DNA of 64,000 nt from an uncultured Ardenticatenia bacterium. Its GTDB lineage: Bacteria; Chloroflexota; Anaerolineae; 4572-78; NAK82. A program made the translations under genes and the position numbers. The stretch covers positions 62,001 to 126,000 of the forward strand of contig CAKZLO010000003.1 in the NCBI GenBank assembly GCA_937127125.1. The letters run 5' to 3'. Positions 43,312 through 52,543 of the stretch are shown in pieces. The stretch's first letter is position 1, and each line of letters begins with the position of its first letter. Below the pieces are notes generated by a model. The model was not told where the DNA came from. It made no database searches and saw only the letters and a program-made list of their open reading frames with translations.

Positions 43312-45033
43312 ATGTTAGGATCGCGCCTGTTCCGTGTCAATCAGCCGTTATACCGTTCGCTGAGCTGGGCCGACGTCTTGGTCTTGATAGGCATAGCAGC
43401 CCTGCTATATGCTGCTTTGCGATTGGCGGTGGATGCCCCAATGGCGCTTTCAGCACCAACAATCGACCTCAGCTTGCGCTCGTTGCCGCTCTACACTGGA
43501 CTCTCATTAATGCGCATGGTCGCCGCCTATTTCCTTTCGCTGGTTTTCTCCATCGTTTATGGACGCGCAGCAGCCTACAACCGTCAGGCTGAGCAGGTTC
43601 TTTTGCCAGTGCTCGATGTGTTGCAGAGCGTCCCCATTCTGTCATTTCTGCCGGCTGTGTTGCTTGGACTAAGCGCTATTCTGCCGCAAAGACTGGCGGT
43701 GGAATTGAGCTCTATTGTGCTCATCTTCACCAGCCAGGTGTGGAACTTGACTTTTGCCTGGTATCAGTCTCTGACTACCATCCCAAAGGAACTGCACGAA
43801 GTAAGCGCTTGTTTTGGCTTCAATAGCTGGTTGCGTTTCACAAGGTTGGAACTCCCCTTTGCGGCTATAGGTCTGATCTGGAACAGCATGATGAGTTGGG
43901 CAGGCGGTTGGTTCTTCTTGATGGCCGCTGAAATGTTCACCGTAGGGCAACGCAACTTTCGTCTACCTGGCCTGGGCGCTTATCTCCAGGAAGCCGCTAA
44001 CCAAGGCAATCTATGGGCGCTGGGCTGGGGTATTTTTGCATTGCTGCTGTTAATCGTTGTGCTGGACCAGCTCATATGGCGCCCTTTCCTGGTTTGGTCA
44101 GAACGATTCAAGCTGCAGATGGTTCCACAAGACAACCCGCCCACATCTTGGTTTTACGACTTGTTGCGCAGTGCACAGCTGGTTACATGGCTCAACGTTC
44201 ATGTGGTTCGTCCTTTCGGTGAAGCTGTGGACAGTTTTCTACTACGCAAGTCTCTGGTACATGGTCGGGTTGCCGCGCCACAACAGAGTCGTGTGTCTGT
44301 GGGGCGCATTCTGTTGGTGTTGCTAGTGTTGGGACTAGTGTATGGACTGCTGCGAGCAGCTCAAATGTTGTCAGCAGTTCCACCAGCGCAGTGGGGTGAC
44401 ATAGCACTGGGGATTGGCCTCACACTGTTGCGGGTGATGGGTGCGCTAGCGATAGCTCTGAGCTGGACCATACCACTGGGCGTGGTCATTGGCACAAACC
44501 CTCAACTTGCAAGATGGTTGCAGCCCCTGGTGCAGGTGGCTGCCTCAGTGCCCGCAACAGCTCTCTTCCCTGCTGCATTACTAGTGCTGTTGAGGTTGCC
44601 TGGAGGATTGCATCTAGCTGCGGTGGTGCTAATGTTGATGGGCACCCAATGGTATTTGCTCTTCAACGTAATTGCCGGCGCCAGTACGATCCCTCAGGAT
44701 TTGAAGTACACCACTGCATTGTTGCAGATGAGTCGCTGGCGTCGTTGGCGCACGCTAATATTGCCCTCGGTGTTTCCTTTTGTCATCACAGGAGCTATCA
44801 CAGCGAGTGGTGGAGCGTGGAACGCCAGCATTGTGGCCGAGCACGTGGAGTTTGCTGGTGAAGCGCACAGTGTGTTTGGCATTGGCGCTTTGATTGCCAA
44901 AGCAACAGCTATCGGAGATTACCCCTTGTTGTTGGCGGCCACTCTTGCCATGGTGCTCACTGTTGTCCTCATCAACCGCCTTGTATGGCGACGACTGTAC
45001 CATGTGGCTGAGCAACGCTACCGAATGGAGTAA
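43312..45033 (+). CDS. ABC transporter permease, two fused NitT/TauT-type domains
   Basis: 573 aa with about twelve membrane helices forming two BPD_transp_1 modules in tandem (about 60-260 and 350-560), each with an EAA-like loop: ELHEVSACFGFNSWLRFTRLELP and DLKYTTALLQMSRWRRWRTLILP. One polypeptide therefore replaces the usual permease pair. ATG 43312 is preferred because AAGGA lies 9 bases upstream, whereas it abuts ATG 43303. The ATPase gene follows after 6 bp. No substrate-binding protein gene is adjacent, so the substrate is unknown; nitrate, sulfonate or bicarbonate types are the closest family. Confidence 0.88.
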   Translation: MLGSRLFRVNQPLYRSLSWADVLVLIGIAALLYAALRLAVDAPMALSAPTIDLSLRSLPLYTGLSLMRMVAAYFLSLVFSIVYGRAAAYNRQAEQVLLPVLDVLQSVPILSFLPAVLLGLSAILPQRLAVELSSIVLIFTSQVWNLTFAWYQSLTTIPKELHEVSACFGFNSWLRFTRLELPFAAIGLIWNSMMSWAGGWFFLMAAEMFTVGQRNFRLPGLGAYLQEAANQGNLWALGWGIFALLLLIVVLDQLIWRPFLVWSERFKLQMVPQDNPPTSWFYDLLRSAQLVTWLNVHVVRPFGEAVDSFLLRKSLVHGRVAAPQQSRVSVGRILLVLLVLGLVYGLLRAAQMLSAVPPAQWGDIALGIGLTLLRVMGALAIALSWTIPLGVVIGTNPQLARWLQPLVQVAASVPATALFPAALLVLLRLPGGLHLAAVVLMLMGTQWYLLFNVIAGASTIPQDLKYTTALLQMSRWRRWRTLILPSVFPFVITGAITASGGAWNASIVAEHVEFAGEAHSVFGIGALIAKATAIGDYPLLLAATLAMVLTVVLINRLVWRRLYHVAEQRYRME

Positions 45034-45039
45034 CAAGAA

Positions 45040-46359
45040 ATGCATCACAACGGCGTTCTGTTGGAGATCAGGCACGTGAGTCAGGTGTTCTACAGCGGGT
45101 CCAAGCGGTTCGAGGCAATACATGATGTCAACTTAGCAGTCCGTGAAGGGGAGTTCACCGCCCTACTGGGCCCGTCAGGCTGCGGAAAGAGCACATTGCT
45201 GCGCATTATCACAGGTCTGCAATCACCGACTGAAGGGCAGGTATTCTATCGTGGTGTTCCGCAGCAGGGCGTCAATCCGCATGCCACCATTGTATTTCAG
45301 ACATTTGCGCTTTTCCCCTGGCTCACTGTGCTTGAGAACGTGGAGGTTGCGTTAGAAGCACGCGTAGTGCCCAAAAAACTGCGCACAGCACGGGCACTTG
45401 ATCTGTTGGACCGGGTCGGACTGGACGGTTTTGAGAACGCCTACCCGCGCGAGCTCTCGGGAGGAATGCGTCAAAAGGTTGGCTTTGCGCGCGCCATGGC
45501 GGTAGAACCAGAACTATTGTGTTTGGATGAACCGTTTTCAGCTCTGGATGTACTGAGCGCCGAAGGGTTGCGAGGGGAGCTTCTGGAGCTGTGGACAGGC
45601 AACAAAATACCGACGCGTGCTATTCTAATGGTCACTCACAACATCGAAGAAGCGGTATTAATGGCCGATCGCATTGTGGTTATGGACCGCAATCCCGGCC
45701 GGGTGGTCTTCGACCTAGACGTCGATCTTCCTCACCCGCGTTCGCAGAGAGACAGACAGTTTATGGAGCTGGTTGACCGTGTGTATGCTATTCTAACTGG
45801 TCAAACAGAGTCGGAGGAGGTAGAGCTGGGTAGTGCACCAGGTGAGCCAGGCCGTACACGTGCACTGCCATCCATTTCTATCACCGATTTGGCTGGTCTA
45901 CTCGAGAAACTCAATGAGGCGCCGCAGAATTCCACCGACATCTACCGCCTGTCCCAAGACCTGAAAGTGGATTCCAACCACCTCTTGCAGCTCATTGAAG
46001 CAGGGGAGTTGCTGGGATTTGCCACAGTAGCCCAAGGTGACATCAGCCTGACCCCACTAGGCGAGACATTCGCAGAAGCAAGCATTCTTGCCCGCAAGGA
46101 GATATTTGCTACACGACTTCGGCGCTTGCCGCTGTTCAAGTGGTTGATGACAATGTTGCGCGCTGCTGACAAACAGCGTCTGGAGCTGGACGTGATCCAG
46201 ACTGCGCTGGAGCTAGAGTTTCCGGTAGAGGAAGCCAGGCGGCAAGCGGAAACGGTGGTGAGCTGGGGACGGTATGCCGAACTGCTGTCCTACGATGACG
46301 ATTCCGGGATGATCAGCCTGGAACCCGAACAAGTAGAGACGATGCGTGTGTCTTTGTAA
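45040..46359 (+). CDS. ABC transporter ATPase, NitT/TauT type with C-terminal AAA-associated domain
   Basis: 439 aa. Residues 1-260 are a canonical ATPase: Walker A GPSGCGKST, signature LSGGMRQKVGFARA, Walker B LLCLDEPFSALD and switch VTHNIEEA. Residues about 290-439 form the winged-helix-like AAA-associated C-terminal domain known from a subset of nitrate/sulfonate-type transporters (ISITDLAGLLEKL... LLQLIEAGELLGF). This domain may gate transport by binding a signal or metabolite. Works with the fused permease just upstream. Confidence 0.9.
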   Translation: MHHNGVLLEIRHVSQVFYSGSKRFEAIHDVNLAVREGEFTALLGPSGCGKSTLLRIITGLQSPTEGQVFYRGVPQQGVNPHATIVFQTFALFPWLTVLENVEVALEARVVPKKLRTARALDLLDRVGLDGFENAYPRELSGGMRQKVGFARAMAVEPELLCLDEPFSALDVLSAEGLRGELLELWTGNKIPTRAILMVTHNIEEAVLMADRIVVMDRNPGRVVFDLDVDLPHPRSQRDRQFMELVDRVYAILTGQTESEEVELGSAPGEPGRTRALPSISITDLAGLLEKLNEAPQNSTDIYRLSQDLKVDSNHLLQLIEAGELLGFATVAQGDISLTPLGETFAEASILARKEIFATRLRRLPLFKWLMTMLRAADKQRLELDVIQTALELEFPVEEARRQAETVVSWGRYAELLSYDDDSGMISLEPEQVETMRVSL

Positions 46360-46482
46360 ACATGCTTCGCGTCCCCCTAACACCGAGTTTCGTCTTGACA
46401 TACCCCATGGTATAGTTTTCTTTAGGCGTTTAGCATACACCTTCTATCTTGAGTCTTTGGTGCAGGAGCGCAGCGCTTCGAT

Positions 46483-47226
46483 ATGGAAGTAGAACGGTTA
46501 CAGGAGCTTTTGGAACGAGTCCGCCGCGGCGAAGTGAGCGTTCAGGAAGCTATGGTACAGCTGCGCGGTTTCCCCTATGAGAACCTGGAGTTTGCCCGCT
46601 TGGACACCCACCGCGCGCTGCGCAAAGGCTTCCCAGAGGTGATCTTCTGTCCAGGTAAGACGAATCAGCAAATCATCGAAATCATCAGGCGTATTCGTGC
46701 AAATGACGGACGTGTGCTGGCAGCGCGAGCCACTGCCGATGTGGCTGACGCAGTACAACGTGTCTTTCCCGAAGCAATTTATTATGCGGTGGCACGCATG
46801 ATCTTTCTAGGCCAACCGACGCCACGCAGCGGACGAGGAACCGTGTTGGTGGTGAGCGCCGGCACAGCCGACATCCCAGTTGCGGAGGAGGCCGCTGTGA
46901 CCGCCGACATACTCGGCAGCTCAGTGGAACGTCTGTACGACGTTGGCGTGGCAGGCATACATCGTCTCTTCGATCAACGCGACCTTTTATTCGCAGCCAA
47001 CGTACTAATTGTGGTGGCAGGTATGGAAGGTGCCTTGACCAGTGTGGTTGCTGGGCTGGTAGACCGCCCTGTGATTGGAGTGCCCACTAGCGTCGGTTAC
47101 GGTGCAAGTTTTGGTGGTGTTGCAGCATTGTTGACAATGTTGAACAGCTGTGCCCCAGGTGTAGGTGTGGTGAACATTGACAATGGCTTTGGCGCCGGCT
47201 ATCTAGCGCATTTGATCAACCAATAG
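46483..47226 (+). CDS. larB: Nickel-pincer cofactor biosynthesis protein LarB
   Basis: 247 aa. LarB carboxylates nicotinate adenine dinucleotide in the first step of the Ni-pincer cofactor used by lactate racemase and related enzymes. Typical segments: FARLDTHRALRKGFPEVIFCPGKTNQQI at the N-terminus, the PurE-like core VVSAGTADIPVAEEAAVTA, VYDVGVAGIHR-like YDVGVAGIHRLF, and GMEGALTSVVAGLVDRPVIGVPTSVGYGA at the active site. larC and larE are not in the window. The TTGACA at 46395 lacks a usable -10 at proper spacing. Confidence 0.93.
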   Translation: MEVERLQELLERVRRGEVSVQEAMVQLRGFPYENLEFARLDTHRALRKGFPEVIFCPGKTNQQIIEIIRRIRANDGRVLAARATADVADAVQRVFPEAIYYAVARMIFLGQPTPRSGRGTVLVVSAGTADIPVAEEAAVTADILGSSVERLYDVGVAGIHRLFDQRDLLFAANVLIVVAGMEGALTSVVAGLVDRPVIGVPTSVGYGASFGGVAALLTMLNSCAPGVGVVNIDNGFGAGYLAHLINQ

Positions 47227-47345
47227 AAGGAGCGATCGTTTTCATCCCCCAGGAGATCTCTCTTGTCACGCAACCTGAAATGCACAAGATTCTCCCAGCC
47301 GATGCATCGCGGCCCCACAAGCGACTGGCCGTCCTGCTGTGCTTC

Positions 47346-47354
47346 TGATATAAT
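47346..47354 (+). promoter_or_regulatory. Extended -10 promoter of the GT2-TPR/PD40 pair
   Basis: TGATATAAT (TGN plus perfect TATAAT) 38 bases before ATG 47393. The -35 region is weak. Confidence 0.5.
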
Positions 47355-47392
47355 AGACTGAGCTTTGAACCAGACGTCGAAAAACTGAGAAT

Positions 47393-48139
47393 ATGACAGA
47401 CCCTCCTGTGTCAAACGAGAACGAACTTTTCCTCTCCATCATTGTGCCGGCCTATAACGAAGAGCGGCGCCTGCCGGAGAGCCTGCCGCAGATTATCAAC
47501 TTTTTGCGACAGCAGCCCTACAAAGCAGAAATAATTGTGGTGGACGATGGCAGTGTGGATCGCACCGCCGATGTGGTGCGTCAGTTCCAATCGACCGCCC
47601 CTTTTCTCATCCTGCACCAGGTTGAACATGGTGGTAAGGGACATGCGGTCAAGGCCGGTATGTTGCGCGCTCGAGGTGAATACTTATTTCTGTGTGACAG
47701 CGACCTCTCTATGCCCATAGACGAGGTCAACAAATTCCTTCCGCCAGCATTGGAATGCTACGACATAGCGATTGCTTCACGTGAAATTGCTGGCGCACGC
47801 CGCTACAACGAGCCAGGCTACCGTCACTTTATGGGGCGTGTATTCAACTTAATTGTACGACTTTTCGCCGTTCGTGGCATCCAGGATACCCAGGCAGGTT
47901 TCAAGTGTTTTCGACGCGAGGCAGCGATGCAGATCTTCCCTCTCCAGACCATCAAGGGTTGGGGATTTGACGTGGAATGTCTGTTCATCGCTCAGCGACG
48001 CGGACTGCGCATTGTTGAAGTGCCCATCAATTGGTACTATAAAGAACGCAGTCAGATCAGGCCGCTCTATGATACCTGGCGGATGTTGATCGAGGTGCTA
48101 CGAGTGCGCATGAATGCATTGCGAGGGTTGTATGACTGA
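47393..48139 (+). CDS. Polyprenyl-phosphate glycosyltransferase-like protein (GT2)
   Basis: 248 aa GT-A transferase. SIIVPAYNEERRLPESL, VVDDGSVDRTADV, GGKGHAVKAGMLRARGEYLFLCDSDLSMP (DSD metal-binding motif) and DTQAGFKCFRREA match the dolichyl/undecaprenyl-phosphate beta-glucosyltransferase group. No membrane helices follow the catalytic domain. It likely loads glucose or a related sugar onto a polyprenyl phosphate for envelope glycan modification. Its TGA overlaps the next ATG as TGATG. Confidence 0.9.
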   Translation: MTDPPVSNENELFLSIIVPAYNEERRLPESLPQIINFLRQQPYKAEIIVVDDGSVDRTADVVRQFQSTAPFLILHQVEHGGKGHAVKAGMLRARGEYLFLCDSDLSMPIDEVNKFLPPALECYDIAIASREIAGARRYNEPGYRHFMGRVFNLIVRLFAVRGIQDTQAGFKCFRREAAMQIFPLQTIKGWGFDVECLFIAQRRGLRIVEVPINWYYKERSQIRPLYDTWRMLIEVLRVRMNALRGLYD

Positions 48140-49995
48140 TGCACCACTCCACTAGTGAGACAGGTGATTCCACACGACCCGACCGTCCCGTCTCCGCATC
48201 GCACTCCACATCCAGAAGCAGTGGATCCATTAGATGGCCCCACTGGACGTTGTGGCGTGCGATCGGGGGATGCCTGGTTGCCTTCGGGTGCGTGATACTT
48301 ATATATGCAGGTATCGGGGGCGCGGCAGTCTATCAAGGGCTACAGCAGCGTGCTGCTCTCACGCGTCAAGAGGCCGAGGCACACTATCAGCGAGGGTTGC
48401 AACATCTTCAGGATGGCACCTACGAGCTTGCGATCGCTGAGCTCGAGCACACACTGCGTTTGGACCCCACCCACCGCCAGGCACGCGATGCGTTGCGCGA
48501 GGCCAAGACGTTCGTCATGGCGCAGCCTACTCCAACCTCGGCCACACTAAACGAAGCCCTTACCAGCCTGCTGAAGGAAGCTGAAGAGTTGGCACAACAA
48601 CAACGCTGGGCAGAGGCCGCCGAGCGTGCCTCACAGCTTCGCGACCTGGATCCAGGATTTCAATCTCAACGTGTTAGTGAGCTGCTGTTTCAGACAAATG
48701 CTCAGCTGGGATGGCAGCTCCTGGGACAGGGACAGGTCGCAGAGGCCAAGCAAGCTTTTGAGCGCGCTATGCGCGAACGCCCGGATGATCCTGAGCTCAG
48801 CCGGCAGGTGGACCTCGCTGCGCTGTATCTTCTTGCGCGTAGCGCCTGGGACAGTAACTGGCCACAGGCCATCAACTATCTGGAGCAACTATACACGCTG
48901 GCACCAGAATACCTTGATGTGCGCGTGTTGCTCGCGCAGGCATATGAGAATTACGGGGACGCTTTAGGGGCACAGTCTGCTTGGTGTGTAGCTGAGACGC
49001 AGTATATGCAGGCAGCAATGCTTCAGTCAAACGCCAGCATTCAGCGCAAACATGCAAACGCGAGCTGGCGTTGTGCCAATCCCACCCCTACTGCACCTGC
49101 CGCAGGGGCCTCTGACTCCGCGATGCAACTGCCGGGTGCTCCGACAGATACGACAAGTACAGCAAAAGCTCGATCACCATCGAAGTCCCAGCTTTCTGGT
49201 ACCATCCTCTTCTCGCGGTTCGACGAAGAGAACAAAAGATGGCAGATTCTCGCTCTTGACTTGGCCGAGAGAACAACGAGGGTGGTGCTAACAGATGGAT
49301 CACAACCGGCAGCGAGCAAAGATGGCCGGTTGATCGCTTACCACTCTGAGCGTGGTGATAGCATTGGCATCCATGTATTCGATCTCTCAACTGGCCAAGA
49401 CACACGTGCAACTAGTTATGGAGAGGACATTGCGCCGGACTGGGCACCCGACAGCACCCGGTTTGTCTTTCCTTCACAACGCTCTGGCGACCGCAAGTGG
49501 GTCGTGTACATCGGTTGGGCCGATGGTCGCGGCGAGGCGGTGGCATTGGTGGATGGAAGGACCCCAGCATGGTCACCTGATGGGAGTCGTATCATTTACC
49601 AAGGCTCTGACCCGCAAGGCAACAACCCGGGTTTGTATCTAATACCCGCCGGCGGCGGACCAACCGGCCGTATAACCGACCACGAGAGCGACCGATCACC
49701 TGCATGGTCACCTGATGGCAATCGCATTGCCTTTATGTCCAGCCGCAGCGGGCGCTGGAAGCTGCATCTGGTCGACCTCACAAGTGGATCCGTCCAGGCG
49801 CTCACCACGTCAGAGAGCAACGATGGCCTTCCTGTCTGGTCCCCTGATGGAAAGCATCTGGCTTTCGTCTCAGATCGAGAGGGCGCATGGGGCATCTACG
49901 TTATGCCAGCAGATGGTGGCGAGGCGATACGGGTTGCCGATTGGGGTGCCCGCGGGCAGGACTGGCTATTGGAGCGCATTGCCTGGGCACCCTAA
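48139..49995 (+). CDS. Membrane-anchored TPR and PD40 beta-propeller protein
   Basis: 618 aa. A Ser/Thr-rich 35-residue N-terminus precedes a membrane helix (about 41-65), then TPR-like helical repeats (AEAHYQRGLQHLQDGTYELAIAELEHTLRLDP and further copies to about 300), a Thr/Pro/Ala linker and a TolB-type propeller (about 350-618) with WSPDGSRIIY, WSPDGNRIAF and WSPDGKHLAF blades. The last blade and ending (WLLERIAWAP) parallel WLEERISWSR in the gene at 40716. Likely an extracytoplasmic binding or assembly protein; function unknown. Confidence 0.87.
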   Translation: MHHSTSETGDSTRPDRPVSASHSTSRSSGSIRWPHWTLWRAIGGCLVAFGCVILIYAGIGGAAVYQGLQQRAALTRQEAEAHYQRGLQHLQDGTYELAIAELEHTLRLDPTHRQARDALREAKTFVMAQPTPTSATLNEALTSLLKEAEELAQQQRWAEAAERASQLRDLDPGFQSQRVSELLFQTNAQLGWQLLGQGQVAEAKQAFERAMRERPDDPELSRQVDLAALYLLARSAWDSNWPQAINYLEQLYTLAPEYLDVRVLLAQAYENYGDALGAQSAWCVAETQYMQAAMLQSNASIQRKHANASWRCANPTPTAPAAGASDSAMQLPGAPTDTTSTAKARSPSKSQLSGTILFSRFDEENKRWQILALDLAERTTRVVLTDGSQPAASKDGRLIAYHSERGDSIGIHVFDLSTGQDTRATSYGEDIAPDWAPDSTRFVFPSQRSGDRKWVVYIGWADGRGEAVALVDGRTPAWSPDGSRIIYQGSDPQGNNPGLYLIPAGGGPTGRITDHESDRSPAWSPDGNRIAFMSSRSGRWKLHLVDLTSGSVQALTTSESNDGLPVWSPDGKHLAFVSDREGAWGIYVMPADGGEAIRVADWGARGQDWLLERIAWAP

Positions 49996-50104
49996 TCCTT
50001 GTACCCTAATCCCCACCCGACAGACAGCGAGATACCAAGATACCACACATTCCGACTAAGATCCTCGAAACCACCCACACCGGTTTACAGCGACCGAGAG
50101 AGTT

Positions 50105-50515
50105 TCACCACTCGCGGCGCTCGAGGAGTCCGAACAGATAATTGGACGAACGAGTGTTATCTTCTGGTTCTCCTATTATCTTAAACTGACGCGTACCGGT
50201 GGGGAGGAGTGTGCTTGTAGGAGGCGGAAATGCCAGAGGGTCTCCTGCCTGCCGGTACGGAGGTTGACCGGGATTGACCACAACAATTGGTGGGTAGTAA
50301 GGGCTTGCCCCCGGATGTCCATTTTGCTTTGCGTTGAGCAACTCATCGCGGCGATACGAGGCCCAAATTAGGAGTAAGCTGCCTGGTATACTGGCCAGCA
50401 CACCGCATACCACGCCGACAACCAGTGCAGTAGCATCTACGCTCATCCGACTGCCAACGACAAGAGCGACCGCCACACAAAAAACGCTCGCCAAAATCAA
50501 AATGCCACGTCCCAT
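50105..50515 (-). CDS. Small two-helix membrane protein of unknown function
   Basis: 136 aa. Two membrane helices (about 4-22 and 28-50) are followed by a Pro-rich cytoplasmic tail (SPYYPPIVVVNPGQPPYRQ). An excellent SD, AAGGAGGT 7 bases before ATG 50515, supports it as a real gene. No family recognised. It converges on the TPR/PD40 gene and is followed by nothing in its direction. Confidence 0.72.
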   Translation of the reverse strand: MGRGILILASVFCVAVALVVGSRMSVDATALVVGVVCGVLASIPGSLLLIWASYRRDELLNAKQNGHPGASPYYPPIVVVNPGQPPYRQAGDPLAFPPPTSTLLPTGTRQFKIIGEPEDNTRSSNYLFGLLERREW

Positions 50516-50717
50516 GTTGCAAACCTCCTTATTCTGCGAAAATGATACTGTTAAAATATATTAGAAGCACGATACAACGACTGGAAACATATCCAGTTAC
50601 TGCCGTATAGGCCTCCATTTTGGGTGAGAAGGGTCAACAATCTCAGACAAACATCCACTCTGGATCACACTCTCCTCCCGGACACCTCCGTCCGGTTGAC
50701 GCATCTGCTGCCTGCCC

Positions 50718-51392
50718 CTATAAAACGCTCTCTTCCACGGGCAGAATACACTCAGGGCTATCGTACGCTGGAGAATTGACCCGCGACGATACCGGGTACA
50801 TTTCCATTCCGTCGGGTGAAATCGGGCGTAGAAGTGCTAACAGCTCGGTGAGCACGGATTGTGGAGCAAGCCATTGTGCTTCAGCCTCCTTTGGCAATAT
50901 GACAGGCATTCGAGTATGGATGGGCTGGACAAGAGAGTTTGCGTGTGTGGTCACGACGGAACACGAACGAACTACCTCTCCCTCCGGCGATTGCCAGATA
51001 TCATACAGGCCAGCAAAGGCAAAGGGATGCCGCTTCAAGTAGAAGTAGAATGGCACTCGAGTGCGCTCTAGTTTGCGCCACTCGTAGAAGCCATCAGCAA
51101 CCACCAGACAGCGCTGTCTGGCAAATGCTCGTCTAAAGCTCGGCTTCTGGGACAACGTCTCAGCACGGGCATTGATCAGGCCCCCTGTCACAGGGCGCTC
51201 CCTTGCCCAATGCGGGATAAGGCCCCAAACCATCTCCTCCAGCACATTGAGACCATCTTCCCGAAGGACCACCATTACCGGTTGGGTGGGAGCGATGTTG
51301 TAACGGGGACGCCACTGGGCGCGCACCACTTGCACGTCCAAAGCGCGTACGATGTCATCCAGAGAACTGTATAAAACAAATCGACCGCACAT
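50718..51392 (-). CDS. SRAP-domain protein (YedK/HMCES), abasic-site DNA-protein crosslinker
   Basis: 224 aa. Begins MCGRF, exposing Cys2 as the N-terminal nucleophile that crosslinks to abasic sites in single-stranded DNA. RYNIAPTQPVMVV, WGLIPHWA, INARAETLSQKPSFRRAF, CLVVADGFYEW (catalytic Glu) and TTHANSLVQPIHTRMPVIL (His) are all conserved. It lies 12 bp downstream of the FtsK-like ATPase gene, so both are probably co-transcribed. Confidence 0.93.
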   Translation of the reverse strand: MCGRFVLYSSLDDIVRALDVQVVRAQWRPRYNIAPTQPVMVVLREDGLNVLEEMVWGLIPHWARERPVTGGLINARAETLSQKPSFRRAFARQRCLVVADGFYEWRKLERTRVPFYFYLKRHPFAFAGLYDIWQSPEGEVVRSCSVVTTHANSLVQPIHTRMPVILPKEAEAQWLAPQSVLTELLALLRPISPDGMEMYPVSSRVNSPAYDSPECILPVEESVL

Positions 51393-51404
51393 ATTTTCCC
51401 TCGC

Positions 51405-52463
51405 TTAATGCACATAGGCGCTGGAGACATAATCGGCCAGCCAAAGTCGAGACGCGCTCCCTTTGCGCTTCATAAAGTTGACCACCTCCTCCGCTTCCTG
51501 GATGCTGATGTAGGCTGCCTGGAAGCGCACGAGCTCATTCTTGACCACTAAAAGAAAGTCTCCCCGACCCAGTAGCTTCTCTGCACCTGAGGCACGCAAA
51601 CCCGTTGCTACGCGTCCATCCTCAGGGCTTGCAACGCTGCCCACCAGCCGCACCGGGAAGTTGCTCTTCACCAGACTTCCAATCGCCTCAACGGTCGGTT
51701 TCTGGGTACATCCAATTAGATGGATGCCTGCCTCACGCCCGCGTTGAGTCAAGCGCGTCACCATCTGCACAAATGCATTGCCACCAGCGGTCACCAAGTC
51801 GGCCATCTCGTCAATTACGACCACTAGACGCGGCTCCTGGACACCCTCCCGATCGCGACGCACCATTTGGTACACCAGCCTGTCAAGAGTCTCGATAGCT
51901 TCGTCCACCTCTCGCACAACGGGACAGAGAAGATGTGGTAGTCCCTCAAGAGCAGTGTAGCCGCGCCCCTTAGGATCGATGATGACCAGTTGCAGTTCTC
52001 CCGCTCGGTTACTCAGCGCCAAACTGAGCGCCATACTGCGCACCAGCGCAGTCTTACCACTGCCCGTTGTACCGGCCACCAGCGCGTGGCAGACATCTGG
52101 GCTTGGAAGCCGCAGCAAAAGCGGTATTCCTCCCTCATCCAGGCCAAGAACTGCCGTGTGGCGAGGAATTTCACCCAAGCGAGCCATCAAGGGAAGTAGT
52201 TGAACCATTCCGCCCTCCTCACGTGGTACTTCGATGTGGATGCGCCCTCCATCGCGCCTGACCCGCACACCACGACTGCCGAGCCATAGCGCGATCTCTT
52301 CTGACAACCGTGCAATATTTGTGACCCGTGTGCCCATCGCAGGAACTATCTCAAAGCGTATCCAGCGAGGCGTGACAACTCCTCCCAATACACGACTAGG
52401 TACATTATGCGCGGAAAGAATCTGCTCGATCCGATCCGCCTGATAGTCCAGTAGGCGTCGCAT
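51405..52463 (-). CDS. Soluble FtsK/SpoIIIE-like DNA translocase domain protein
   Basis: About 352 aa. It has a short FtsK beta-like region and a motor domain with Walker A AGTTGSGKTALV, IIDPKGRGY and Walker B VVVIDEMADLV, then HLIGCTQKPTVEAIGSLVKSNFPVRL, a hallmark of the FtsK family. The N-terminal membrane helices and the C-terminal gamma (KOPS-reading) domain of true FtsK are missing. ATG 52463 with AGGTGG upstream is preferred; ATG 52499 would be only about 8 bases from the predicted transcript start. Paired with SRAP, suggesting a DNA-processing role, possibly inherited from a mobile element. Confidence 0.85.
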   Translation of the reverse strand: MRRLLDYQADRIEQILSAHNVPSRVLGGVVTPRWIRFEIVPAMGTRVTNIARLSEEIALWLGSRGVRVRRDGGRIHIEVPREEGGMVQLLPLMARLGEIPRHTAVLGLDEGGIPLLLRLPSPDVCHALVAGTTGSGKTALVRSMALSLALSNRAGELQLVIIDPKGRGYTALEGLPHLLCPVVREVDEAIETLDRLVYQMVRRDREGVQEPRLVVVIDEMADLVTAGGNAFVQMVTRLTQRGREAGIHLIGCTQKPTVEAIGSLVKSNFPVRLVGSVASPEDGRVATGLRASGAEKLLGRGDFLLVVKNELVRFQAAYISIQEAEEVVNFMKRKGSASRLWLADYVSSAYVH

Positions 52464-52513
52464 TGCCCCACCTGCATCTTGGTCTCGGATATAGAACATA
52501 CGTTCTAATCCCT

Positions 52514-52543
52514 ATAATAACACAATACTATGACATCTGTCAA
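52514..52543 (-). promoter_or_regulatory. Promoter of the FtsK-like/SRAP pair
   Basis: Minus strand: TTGACA (52543-52538), 18-base spacer, TATTAT (52519-52514). Predicted start near 52507. Confidence 0.65.

Noticed and set aside
46395-46423. TTGACA upstream of larB as a promoter
   Set aside because: At 16-18 base spacing the -10 reads TTCTTT-like; the TATAGT is only 10 bases away, too close.
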